Source: Smittium mucronatum (Eukaryota > Kickxellomycota > Harpellomycetes > Harpellales > Legeriomycetaceae). From it: a stretch of DNA of 13,474 bases. Position 1 is the first letter of the stretch. Every line of letters begins with the position of its first letter. Of the stretch, positions 1 to 10,395 are shown one piece after another. The notes below the pieces were generated by a model. It searched no databases. It saw only the letters and a program-made list of their open reading frames with translations, and had not been told where the DNA came from. The stretch lies in the NCBI GenBank assembly GCA_001953115.1, contig LSSL01000494.1, positions 1-13,474 of the forward strand, in the 5' to 3' direction. The translations under genes were made by a program, and so were the position numbers.

Positions 1-1
1 C

Positions 2-1396
2 AGATTTAGACCATTAATTGACGCTGATATGGATCTAAATCAGCTTTCTGAAGGTCTTATTGATACTGTATGGGCAGAATCGAAGCGGCTTTAAGCCACT
101 ACAGCTGATACCGAGATCTGGTCAAAACAACTGTCCAAAAAAATGATTTTTACAATCAAAACTCGTGGGAATAAATTTAGAGATTATCGGCTTAGCAAAA
201 TCGACAAAATATATTACGTAATTTCCAAATAAAACGCAATTAATGCAATAAAAACTGATCGCAAAATTTACTACGATGAAAAAATGAAATTACTATATGA
301 ACAAATCATCAATAATGACTCCAGAAACTACTAGAGAACCATCAAATCATACACTGGGAACACGCTCAGGAGCATTTCGGACGGCCCGGTGTATGATAAA
401 AATAAAAATATTATAACTGAAAAAAACAAAAAGCTTGAAATTTGGAATAAAAATTTTGGCGAATTGGCCAATGATTCTACTGGGAATAGCCGCAGTGCTA
501 CTAAGTGGGAATTACTGCTAATTACCGACTGCGACTACTTCCCAGAATGCGACACTAATATCAGATGGCCTGATATTACCACGGCATTAAGTGATACACC
601 TAATAACAAAGCATGATTCTCTGATGCAATAACCAGTGAGGTATGGAAACTGGTTATCTCCGAAAAAGTTCCAGAGTCAAAAATGGCAAAAATTATTTTC
701 AAAATTATCAATATTATGTACGATTCTGGGGAAATCCCAACTAATATGGACACTAGTGTAGTAGTGCATGTACCTAAAAAGGGAGATATGAAAGATCCCG
801 ATAATTATCGGGGAATTTTGCTGATTCCGACACTTAAGAAGCTTTTATCCATAATAATAGCCACCAAATTGGCACAAATAAATAAGAAATACGAAATTAT
901 AGTCAAAGAACAAGCCGGATTTCGAAATTTCTTGGAGTGCGCCGCTGAAGCGACCGCCCTATACGAAATTTCTCGGCGAAAAATAAATAAATTAAAATCC
1001 CAATTAGCTAAATGGGCTAGAGTACATCTTATGACTGATTATCTTATATCTTAAAGCTATACAATCGAAGTCGCTAGGAATTACAGGAAAGTTATCAACA
1101 CGATATGAGTTTGGTATAAGTCCCCAAAAATATAAATCAGGATCAGAGGTGATGTCTCCAAATCGACTGACTACTTAAGTGGACTGCTTCAATGTTGATC
1201 AAAGTCATCAATACTCTTACACGATTATTTTAAAAATATTTTAAAAAGAATTCATTGTGAAAGTTTCACCGGCTTCACCTCTAAGTTATTTAGAAAATTA
1301 TTTAATAATGATGCCAAACTACTATCTGAATCATATACAGTTGCATAATCAGTGCTAATTGATGTGGATGATTTTGTTAACCCAAGGGAGCTGATT
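2..1396 (+). pseudogene. Decayed non-LTR (LINE) retrotransposon reverse transcriptase, 5' end outside window
   Basis: One + frame (codons starting at 2, 5, 8...) reads as a LINE reverse transcriptase across almost 1.4 kb. Seen: VPKKGDMKDPDNYRG (about 767-811), the KKGD...NYRG signature of LINE RTs; KEQAGFRN (905-928) with an ECAAEATALYEI-type helix after it; SKSTDYLSGLLQ (about 1157-1192), matching the SG...Q box; and LFNNDAKLL (about 1298-1324) where the family has the catalytic FADD box. In-frame stops lie at 92, 230, 332, 614, 1052, 1106, 1133, 1196 and 1346. Around 1037-1110 a neighbouring frame (LGITGK) fits better, so a short frameshifted patch is present. The FADD box has Asn for the first Asp, and the motif A Asp is not visible near 985-1030. 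No endonuclease or thumb is seen downstream. The 75- and 123-codon open stretches at 389-616 and 683-1054 are fragments of this relic, not genes. LINE identity is firm; the clade (perhaps R4/Dong-like) is a guess. Confidence 0.9.
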
Positions 1397-1399
1397 TAA

Positions 1400-4248
1400 T
1401 TCCATCTTTGTGTGTGTTTTGAAGTTATATAATTATTCAATACAATAATCTGATATATATATATACCAAATAATCAAGTCTTTTTTACTATACATATTTA
1501 TGATATAAATATTTTTATTATAGGACCTTCAGGGAATATTTCGATATATAAATTAAAAACATAAATATATCTAGATATGTTAAAGCTAAATTTTTTTGTC
1601 TCAGATCACACAAATTTGCAAATAAGTTATTATGTTTAATCTTTGTAATTAAAAACTAAAATTTAATAAATCATAACAATATTTATACATAAAGTATTAT
1701 TTAGAAATATTTGGTAAAGAAATTGAAATTATATTAGTTCTAATCGTAATAACATTAAATTAACCATATTTTTCATTCATGAAACTCATTTTAGATATCG
1801 TAGAGATATAAATATTAATTCTAATTTACAAAAATTGGAAGTTAAACTTATTAAATTTGGTTTTTTAATTCTTTGATTTGTCATAATATTTTTTTCATAA
1901 TAGTTCTTATATTTTCACCCTTTTTTAAATTTTTTTTTTATATAAGCGTATAATTATTGATATATAAAGACGGAGTTTATAAACAATAGCTTATATCAAA
2001 AAGTTGTTTAAAATATTTCTAAATTATGAAAATTACCCGAACAGTATATTTAATATAATGTATATATTTATTTTTTATTCTTAAATAAAATGAAAAATTT
2101 GAAGTAAGTATATTTAAAATGAAAAAAAATAATTTTTTTTTTTTATATTTTTGAATTAGGGAAAGAATTTTATTGATATCAAAAATGCAAGATCTGCAAA
2201 AAAAATTGATTAAAGGAGTTAAAAAATGAGGGAGAAAAATGATTTAATCGCTAATATTTAAAATAATATTCAATTTTAAATCCATATTTTTATTTTTTTT
2301 CTAGAAAACCTCCAAAAATTTTACAGAAATTATTAAATTTTTTAACAGCAAACCAAGGTTTAGATGAGATTCATCAAAATAACATTAAGTTTGATTTGCA
2401 GAATATATAAAATATAAAATAATAAAATAAAATACACATCAATTAATAAAATTTTTAAATAGAAAACTAGATTTGCACCAAAATTTATGCCACAGTCTTC
2501 TGTAATTCTAAATTGTAGATCTAAATTTGACGAAAGGATTTCAAAGACTAATCATAAATAAATAAATGAAAATCAATAATTACAAATTAATTATATCAAT
2601 AACTTAAAGGAAATTTTAATAATAAAAAAAATTTTTATTATTACTTATTTATTAAGAACTAAGACAGAAACCATTATTTTAACTTTCTATAGGAGAAAAT
2701 TTTTTTTCTTGAAATAAAAGTGTCTAAAATAATTTGTTTTAAGAATATACTAGATTCTTTGGACTGATTGATACAATTGTTATGAATCTTGTGATTTTAA
2801 AACCATAGAAAAAAAATTACGATGCTGAAATTTTAGAATTTTTTTCACCTAAATTTTTTTTGTAATTTTTAACTGGTAATATACCTTAATTTATTTGAAT
2901 TTTATAATTAAAATATATTGCTAATGTATATCTTGTCTTTATATTATATTTATAAATTTTAAAAGATATATATTTTCTTTATTTAAATTCATAAATATAA
3001 CCAAACTAATTAATTGACTTGATAAATAGCAGCCGAAAGTTTTTTTGATAACACCAATATTGGTAATTATAATTAGTTTTCAGATAATTAAGATAAATTT
3101 CAAATAACTTATTAAATAATAAACTTGTAAAAAATTCAGCTCTAATTCTTGATACATTCTGAGTTATAATATTTTTTGGAAATGTATTTTTCAAATATAA
3201 ATCGTACTAGAAATAAATATGACGACTAATAAATATTTTTTTAAAATTTTAACAACAAATTTTTATCTTCAAAAATGGTGTATTATTTTTTTATAAAATT
3301 TTAACAACTTTGTGAATACAAAATTTTATTTTTTTACAACTCGACATTCAAAAATTTAGTAAAAGGTATTTATATAAAAACACTTTTAATTTTTGAGGAT
3401 GTTTATTAAATTATAAAAATAACTCTGGGATACCGATTTATAGTTTTTTATAGAAACTTTAATATTATAATTTATCTGTTTATACACAATAATTGCCAAA
3501 TAATTTATAAATAATCAATTGAAAATTTCAAAATTTTCACTTTTTATATTTTTATAAATGTGAAAATAATACATAATTATATTACTCAATAGTCGAAAAA
3601 AATAATTTCAAATTATAAATTCATTGATTTTATAATTTTATGATAAAAATTTCTTAGTTTTATTAGTGAGGAGGTAATATCCCATTCAAAATATTACGCT
3701 ATTAATTTTATAAAAATGTTATAGTTTTCAGTTTTTTATATTTTGTCTAAAATAAAATTTGTAAGTTAGACATAATTTTGAATAAAGTTTTTAAATTTTT
3801 TTAATTATAAATAAAATTTTATAAAAATAAAATAAAAATTTAATATAATATAATAATAAATTTATAATATTAGTTCGTACTAAAATAATTATAAATTACC
3901 TCGGGTAATTTTCGGGACCTACATTATTGGGAAAAAAAATTCTGAATAACCATTTAAAATATAAAAAACTGGAAAGATTCATGTATTTCGATTTTTATAA
4001 ATGTGATAATTTTTGTAAAATGGTGAAAACATTAGATATAATGTATTTAATAAAAGCAAATATTTCTAAAAAAAAATCGTTTCATCATTTCTAAGACTTT
4101 TCATTTATGTCTGAGCATTATATTTGTAGGAGAATCTTTTTCTCTCAACGAGGAGCCACGCTTTTAAGTGTTCTGAAAGTTTTATCACGTTAAAAATATT
4201 TTTTTTTGCTATTTTTTATTCATTATGCTTATTGTTTTATTTTAAAGT
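1400..4248. other. A+T-rich spacer without recognisable genes
   Basis: After the LINE relic the DNA becomes extremely A+T-rich, with many runs of 6-12 A or T, a short (AT)n run at 1453-1465 and stops frequent in all six frames. Slightly less A+T-rich patches occur near 2470-2540 and 3890-3990, but I found no protein motif in them. No RNA gene was recognised. I see no poly(A) tail or target-site duplication that would mark the LINE's 3' end, so that boundary is set only by the loss of homology. Confidence 0.7.
3006..3194 (-). CDS. Doubtful 62-codon open frame, unknown
   Basis: A - strand frame of 62 codons begins at a TTG and is rich in Phe, Leu, Tyr, Asn and Lys, ending ...FRLLFIKSIN. I do not recognise it. 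The residue mix is largely what A+T-rich DNA gives by chance, there is no ATG start in the frame and no neighbouring coding signal. It may be a chance open stretch or a fragment of something decayed. It is listed only because it is the one long open frame in this spacer. Confidence 0.12.
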   Translation of the reverse strand: MKNTFPKNIITQNVSRIRAEFFTSLLFNKLFEIYLNYLKTNYNYQYWCYQKNFRLLFIKSIN

Positions 4249-4838
4249 TTATTTTAATTGATTTAATTTTTTTAAAATGTGCTTAAACCATCCTTTGGTG
4301 TGGCAAGTATTATTTTTTTTATCAGTATTATTTGATATTTCTTTTTTTGCAATCATTGCTCGCTAGACATAATTTAAATTAGATATATTGAGAAAATTCT
4401 CTTCAGTATTTAAATAAGCAGAGTTATTATTATTGGTTTTTAATTCTCAAAAATGAAATAATTATTCCAAATTTACCCTTATGGTTTTTAATAGAAGATT
4501 TTGGTTTACCAAATATACCTGAAGATAAAATAGTGATACTTTAGCATTTATCTTTATAGATTTTCTTCTACAAGTTAAAATAAAGACCTATCTTTTAATA
4601 TTAGTCGGAAAAAAAGCTATGAAAGATTTTTTTTTAGGTACAGGTAACCATCCTTAGTCAAGTTCTGTGCTATTATATTTTTTAGTTTTTGCTAATCCTG
4701 TGGGGTATCACCGCTGGGTTTGAGTTTTTTTATCGGGGGCTTCAAACTAGAGCGCTCTCTTGATTATTCTTTCTAGGGAGTAGGGATTTTTTTGGAATTT
4801 GGCTTGTACATTCTGTTAAAGTTAAGATACGAAGTGTT
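4249..4838 (-). pseudogene. Coding-like decayed stretch on the - strand, family unknown
   Basis: Read on the - strand, this island is less A+T-rich than its surroundings and unusually open. From 4838 to 4620 one frame gives MYKPNSKKIPTP, then SLKPPIKKLKPSGDTPQD and NLTKDGYLYLKK, interrupted by stops at 4775, 4766 and 4694. A second frame is open from 4540 to 4433 (36 codons, including GIFGKPKSSIKNHKGKFG). A third runs 4446 to 4249 with a single TAG at 4365, includes an Asn run and KGWFKHILKKLN, and ends at TAA 4251-4249. Runs chained end to end across frames, with Lys/Pro/Ser-rich protein-like composition, suggest a frameshifted old gene. I recognise no domain. It could be the 3' part of the same gene as 5218-5568, or an unidentified mobile element. 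Chance cannot be excluded. Confidence 0.35.
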
Positions 4839-5217
4839 ATACTATAATTATAATTATAAATTTGTATTTATATTTTTCTATATATAAAATGTTTATATTT
4901 TTTTTACTTTTTTTTATATTTTTTTCCTGTTATGTATGTATAAAATGCTAGAGTTAGAATATGTTTAGTATAAACCGAAATTTGATCAATTATTGTCAAA
5001 ATTTTAAAAAAGATGGAATTGAGCCCGATTAAAAAGAGTGTAAATTCTAAATTAATAACTAAGTAGATTTCTTAAAAATTTCTTAGGTACGCTTGATTTA
5101 TTGATTTTTTTTTCAATTCCCTTTCATTCTTTTGGGAGAGCTAGTCTTTATATATAAAACATAACAAACTGTATAACAAAATAGTGCTCATTAGCGCGTT
5201 TTTCAAGTATTATTATT
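4839..5217. other. A+T-rich gap between the two - strand coding-like islands
   Basis: T-rich on the + strand, with an (ATAATT)-type patch near 4844-4860 and long T runs at 4889-4924. Stops are frequent in all frames. Nothing recognisable. If the two flanking islands are one gene, this would be its most decayed middle or an inserted spacer. Confidence 0.5.
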
Positions 5218-5568
5218 TCAAAAATTTGGAACCAAAGAATAAATACCAAATTTAATTCCTATACACATCTCTTTACATGATGCTCTTTGTTTCTAAGTAC
5301 AGCTGCTTTTTCTTACATTTTTAATAACATATTCTAGTTGGTGATATAATTGGTTGTCATTAATTGTTCGTGTAAAAGAAAGGAAATATCTTTCTGTTTT
5401 TACATTTCTAAATATATGTTGCATTGCTAACTCCAATTTTTCTGAATTCACTGCTTTCTGGTTGTAAATTAGTCTTAATTTGAATTTTTCCTCTTCAGTT
5501 TTAGCTTATGTCTGTCCTTTGTCCATAGAGACTAATTTTGTCTTGCTGAATAATTTTTGGTTTTTTTA
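5218..5568 (-). pseudogene. Coding-like decayed stretch on the - strand, family unknown
   Basis: One - strand frame is open from 5565 to 5221 except for TAA at 5508-5506 and TAG at 5295-5293, and closes at TGA 5220-5218. The central 70 codons (5505-5296) have no stop and read like a soluble, helical, charged protein, for example TEEEKFKLRLIYNQ, SEKLELAMQHIFRNVKTERY and FTRTINDNQLYHQLEYVIKN. After the TAG the frame continues with a Cys-containing segment (SCKEMCIGIKFG). That is far fewer stops than this base composition should give. The same frame stays thinner in stops up to about 6480, so the gene may have started there. No start codon can be chosen with confidence, and I do not recognise the family. 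Orientation and spacing suggest it could be the 5' part of the unit whose 3' part is 4249-4838. Confidence 0.4.
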
Positions 5569-6480
5569 TGGTTTAATATTTTTATTTTATTTTTTTATCA
5601 TTGTGAAAAGTATGTAAATAGTCCTCTCTTAATATTTGTGATCGGGCCAAAAAAGGTATTAATTATGATCGTATTTTATATTCTGTAATTTTAAAAAGTA
5701 ATATTGTTATGTGTCAGGAAGTAAAATAATATTATGGAATTTAAACGATAATCCTTCACGAAACACTTCATCCTCCGAATGAACATCCTCTTCTTATATT
5801 TTCGAAATTCGCTTCAAATTATCTCGAGCTCCAGGTTGACTGCAAGGAAAATGATTTAATTTTCCTTATTTTTTTCACTTGACTACTCCAAAAAATAAGC
5901 TCGATTTCTCTATCTAATTAAATGGGACCTCTTTAGTATCTCACAAAGAATAAATATTATTTGTATTCAGCTAGATTAAATAAGGAATGGTTTCTTGTAA
6001 TAATACCTTTACAGTTAACTAGGAATTATGACTCACCTTTCAACATATATATACCTTGATATCTTTAAAAGCGCTCAGAGTTGTAAAACAGGTAGAAATA
6101 GGCAAATTGAGAGTAGTTGGATCAAGGGGTCAATAATAAACCTCAATTTTTTGCTGGATAGGTGAGGTATGAGTGTATAAAATGATGCACTTACTAATTA
6201 AATATTTGGTACATAAACAAAGTTTGTAAGCTGAGATTTACGACATAATAATAGGAATAGGAAGTCTGACTCCAAAAAAATTTAGTTATATATACTCTAT
6301 TGAAATATATTTGTTATAAAGTGTTCCATAACATCTATTTTCAGAATTAATAATCATTACCTGATTAAAATTTAATTAGCTCAGTTTCTAATTATCAGAT
6401 GTAGATTTTAATTTTTGCTGCAATAAAACTAACTTTGGTTAAGTTTTCATATTAATTAAGACAAATTTAATTTTTTTGGT
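5569..6480 (-). other. Possible upstream extension of the - strand decayed gene
   Basis: The frame used at 5218-5568 continues on the - strand without an obvious shift and carries fewer stops than expected. Short protein-like runs include PGARDNLKRISKI (about 5837-5797), EEDVHSEDEVFREGLSFKF (5793-5737), and a run upstream of 6060 containing PLDPTTLNLPISTC. About 20 stops still interrupt it, so the case is weak. No domain recognised. The + strand here shows nothing. Confidence 0.2.
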
Positions 6481-8169
6481 ATTCTTTCATAGATAAAAAT
6501 CGAAATTCTACCTTATTTAAAATATAAATTAATAAATAAGATAAAATGTTCACATCAATAATCATCATAGTAAAACGAGTTTAGATAGCAAGAAAAAAAA
6601 GCTACACTCTTATAAATAATGTATTAATAGATATTCGTACATATTTATTGGAAAATTCATTTTTGGAATTTGTCGTAATATAACTAGCTAAGTTTTCAAT
6701 TATATATGCTTACATTCACATTTAATAATATTCAAAAAAAAACCTCGTGTTATAGGATATGTATCTTATTAAAATCAAAAGATTATGATATGTACAACTT
6801 TCAAATAATTGGAATATGGATTTTTAACGGTATGTATTAATTTAATTAGTAAATATTTTAACCTTGTCACCTATTTTTAAAAATTCATACCATTCTAATT
6901 TTATCAAAATAAAATTCTTAGTAAAGCAGAATATAGTTTTTTTTGAGCATTATTATCCCACAAAAAAAAAATTAATATGTTCAAAATAAACCATTTAGAT
7001 TTTTTTAATAAAAGTCAAGATTTAAACCGCATAACTGAAAATTAAAATGAAATACGGTAGCGATTTTTTTCTTTAGAGATTTATTCTTTTAATATATTCA
7101 GAATCCAATTTCCATATTTTTACAGAAACTTTGAGGTATTATGATACCTAAATAATATAACAATAAGGAATATATATCAAAAAATTTAAATCAATAAATA
7201 TTAGAGCTAGAATATAATTCTATTATGAGAAATTGTTTAAGGCTATTAAAATAAAATAAAAAATTATAAAAATTAGTCTATTGTATCTGAATGTTGTATT
7301 GATATGTTTTTAAATTGAAAAATTTTATCCCATATTTTATATTGATAAATGGTGAATTCCTTGTTTTTACCTACTAATATTCTATTAAATACATAGATTT
7401 AAATCATGACTATGTCAAAGTATGGTAGCTTATTGTAATAAACTAAAATGATTACCAAATATTAGCATTATAATAGTGTAAAAAACTGTTTTAATAATCA
7501 ATTTAATTTTTTAAAAAAAATCAAATTTAGGTTGGTTATAAAAAAATATTGAAATTAGAATGTATAAAACAAATTACTTTGATTTATTTACATAAATTTA
7601 AAAAATAATAAATTTTTTGAGATAGAAAATAGACGAGTAAAATCACTAATATATTATTTTTTCTTAGCGATTTTAGAAGATTAGATATCACCAGGCCCTA
7701 GATTTTTTTTTCTGATTTCAGATGATGACTAAAAATTTTTTCAGCATCTCAGGGTTTTTTTTGTTTGACTCAAAAGCTTTAAATTTATTAATCTTTATCC
7801 TAAATACTAAAAAATATTGGGTAATTATACATTTTCGAAACATAAATGGAAAAAAAAATCGTATTCATTAATCGATCCGTATATATTATGCTTGATTGAC
7901 TAACTGAAATTATGCGTTATTTAATCATTATTTTGTTTCGATATATTTCCTAGATAAAAAATAATCTAACCGCTAAAATTTTTTAAAGATTAATAGTATG
8001 AAATTTTTTCCAAATAATAATAATAATAACAAAATTATATAAAAAGTTTTTTTTTTCTTGTTCTATTCAATTATTTACTATTTTTTCTTTCGTTATCCAC
8101 TCAAAAAACATAAGTATAATAATTAAATAAAGTATTAAAATTATGAATAATCATAATGATAATCTTTAA
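6481..8169. other. A+T-rich spacer without recognisable genes
   Basis: Homopolymer-rich DNA with stops in every frame and no recognisable motif on either strand. It carries a small trinucleotide repeat (listed separately) and ends where composition abruptly shifts to the A-rich, higher-G+C block of the DIRS-like element. Confidence 0.7.
8013..8029. repeat. Short (AAT)n microsatellite
   Basis: Five full AAT units followed by AA, just upstream of the DIRS-like relic. Ordinary simple repeat for A+T-rich DNA. Confidence 0.85.
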
Positions 8170-8940
8170 ATAAATTTTGAAATTTTGACAGATTTTTGCT
8201 CCTTATACAATCAATCTCATATTAAGAGAAATCCTCAGTTCCAGAATCAGAAGTATGAATCATTCATTATCCCGAAACACACTGAGACCACTACTCTCTG
8301 ATATAGAGCTCTACAAAGAGCTACAAAAAGCTGTTTCAAATTTAAAAATAATCATTCAAGCCCCTTCTCTCTGAAATCATCGGAAGATATAGTTTTTTGA
8401 AGATCTCAGAAAACCATCGTAGAAAATTATTTCACATGGTCAATTTCAAGTTTTACAGTTATTCCAAACCCACTGACAATAAATCAACGACTCACAATAA
8501 AGATTATCAATATAACCAGGTTGATTGATTTTTTTGTGCAACAGTGACTTCAAGGTGATGACAACGTGCATTATTACAAAATGATTGATTTCGCAAAGTC
8601 AATCAAGATACTCTTGGCTGACGAAGCAATGTGCCTTAGTCGGACCAAGATCAATCAGACATATATATACGCGTATTTTCAAACTGAAACGTCACTAATA
8701 TATCCATAAACTGATAATTTCTTTTTCAAAGCAATTTAGCTGTCAAAATTAAGATCAGCCAGCAAGCGGTGCATAGTGCACTTAAGAAATACCAACCATG
8801 CAGATACAGTTAAAAAATCAGATAATATTCCCAAGAACTAATCAAATATAGAAAAAACAGAAGCCTTAGATTAAAGGTTTACAAAAAGTTCAGGAGTAGA
8901 GGCAGTTCTTCTTTAATGCCTCTAGAGTAATTTTTTAATT
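8170..8940 (+). pseudogene. DIRS-like element: Gag-like / pre-RT region
   Basis: One + frame (codons from 8170) is open for 179 codons to 8706 apart from TGA at 8299, 8398 and 8545, then hits TAA at 8707. The best stretch is HYYKMIDFAKSIKILLADEA and, further on, SRTKINQTYIYAYFQTET (about 8566-8694), a helical leucine/alanine pattern as in the structural part ahead of DIRS reverse transcriptases. The next frame then carries LAVKIKISQQAVHSALKKY (8738-8794) and, about 8849-8920, a strongly basic segment with KVYKKFRSRGSSS, which resembles the Arg/Gly linker that precedes RT in many DIRS elements. Gag has few diagnostic residues, so this call leans on position just upstream of the RT. The start codon of the original ORF cannot be fixed. 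Confidence 0.45.
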
Positions 8941-9864
8941 GGAAGCAGCTTATACTCCTCAAATAGGGGGCGAATAAAGCTCTTCCAAGAGGAATAGAAG
9001 AGGCGTATAAATCACAAAAGGTTATTACAAGCGCCAAGAAAGGGTTCATAATCCCCTTCTGTGTGCATCGCTCCTCAGTGAAGGAGCTAAAACCGTGCGT
9101 GAAGAAATTATTGAACTTACTGTAAAGATTTTTTTAACAGAATGCTATTAGTATCTTCTCCGAAAAAGCTATCGAGGATGTTTCAGCAGATCAAAAAATT
9201 CAACCCAAAGAAATTTTCTGTTCCAAATAAGAGTGGATTAGTGCAGTAAGTAGTCAATCCGAGAATTCTGAAACAGTAAATCCCAATGCAGAATTTCAAA
9301 ATTAAATAACTGAAAACTTTCTCAAGAATGGCAGAAAGGATGACTAGATTACAAGATTATACACCATAATTTTTTTTTTGCACATTCTCATCAAAAAAAC
9401 TTCAAGAAAATATCTCAGGTTCACGTATAGCCATCGCGTATACCATTTCAGAGTATCCATTTACACAGTCCTTAATATAGCTAGTATTTAACAAAATACT
9501 AAATCCAGTTACAAAGTAGGCAAATTCTCAAATTATGTAAATTTAGAGCTAATTTTTAGATTTTTTAGTCTTTGGATCAAGCAGAAACGAGTTTAAAAAG
9601 TACATTGCCATTATTATAAACATCTCAAAATAGTTGGAGTTCATTATCAACTACAAGGAGTCGTCGATGAGCCCCAAGCTTTCCACCAGCCATTTAAACA
9701 TGGAAATAAACATCCATAACATTAGTTTCAAGGTTACTAAGATGAAAATCAGGGTTCTCAAACGAAGGCAATCTATAGTGATCAGTTGTGAGAAGAAGGT
9801 TGTGAAATTATTAGCTGATCCATTCGGAAGACACAGTAAATACATATTGTTCTCTGTAATTTAA
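8941..9864 (+). pseudogene. DIRS-like element: reverse transcriptase remnant
   Basis: Motifs follow RT order but hop between frames. RGRIKLFQEE (8965-8994), then TAG where the family has Trp; GFIIPF (9042-9059); AKTVREEIIEL (9086-9118); AISIFSEKAIEDV (9144-9182); FSVPNKSG (9214-9237), the VPKKxGG box; VVNPRIL and IPMQNFKI (9250-9303); TRLQDY (9343-9360), a shortened motif A whose Asp is not where expected; KYLRFTYSHRVYHFRV (9408-9455); FNKILNPVTK (9487-9516) after a ruined PFGL box. FLDFLVFGSS (9553-9582) is motif C with only one Asp of LDD. From there one frame runs to TAA 9862, broken only by TAG at 9631, and includes LEFIINYKESSMSPK, typical of DIRS after motif C. The open stretch 9634-9864 starts at a TTG and is this tail, not a gene. 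Confidence 0.82.
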
Positions 9865-9926
9865 GACTAATTAAAAGGATGTTTTGGATATTAGTAAAGA
9901 TAATCTAAGGATATCAATGGATTTAA

Positions 9927-10395
9927 GACAGAAGTATCTTTATATTAACTAACTCAGGATATCCTGATATAGTGAAGCGATCAGCTCTATTAATGAAAAG
10001 ACCTGAGAATCCTCCCAGAAATCCCGTAATTAAATTTCTATACAGATGAAAGCGAATTTAATTTTGGTATCCATCGGTTAGAGCCAGTGCTCAGGAACAT
10101 GAAATAAAACATTCTACATACTCCTTATAAACTATAAAAAGCTACTAGCTACATTATTCCTACCAAAATGACTCAGATAAAGGAAAAGAGTTTAATTGAA
10201 TACTGAAAAAACAACACCTCCATCAGCAAAGAGAAAAAACGGGGATTGAATTTTTTTTCCAGATCTATTAGAAAAATCGGAACTGGTGTGGAGACAATAG
10301 ATCAAGAAATGAAAAAGATTGTATGAAAAACCAAATTCATTTAATTTTGTATCTTGCAGACTCCGCATCCCTGATTAATTTGCAGACTTAATGGA
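9927..10395 (+). pseudogene. DIRS-like element: RNase H remnant
   Basis: After a 40-codon open run (9927-10046), an overlapping frame shows NFYTDESEFNFGIH (10033-10074), matching the first RNase H motif (TDxS, catalytic Asp). In the neighbouring frame SAQEHEIKHSTYS (10086-10124) matches the strand leading to the conserved LEL; TAA at 10128-10130 falls where the catalytic Glu codon is expected. KNNTSISKEKKRG (10207-10245) fits the DNxTxxxxxNKxGG segment, with Asn in place of the expected Asp. MKNQIHLILYLAD (10323-10361) fits the strand before the final family motif ending in ADxLSR. Order and spacing fit an RNase H fused behind RT. Each motif is damaged, so the call depends on their succession. 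Confidence 0.65.

Noticed and set aside
535..753. 72-codon open frame on the - strand
   Set aside because: Lies antisense to the LINE RT relic, whose + frame carries the recognisable motifs.
8305..8332. Imperfect repeats of an AGCT(CT)ACAAA unit
   Set aside because: Only two to three short, imperfect units inside the Gag-like region; too small to call a functional repeat.
9651..9845. 64-codon open frame on the - strand
   Set aside because: Antisense shadow of the DIRS-like RT.
9634..9864. 76-codon + frame as an independent gene
   Set aside because: Begins at a TTG just after an in-frame TAG; its text is the RT segment following motif C and continues the upstream frame.
8941..10395. Ty3/gypsy LTR retrotransposon
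   Set aside because: RT text after motif C (INYKxSS.SP), the D-x-x-x-FAS block and the recombinase fit DIRS; no protease, integrase or LTR seen.
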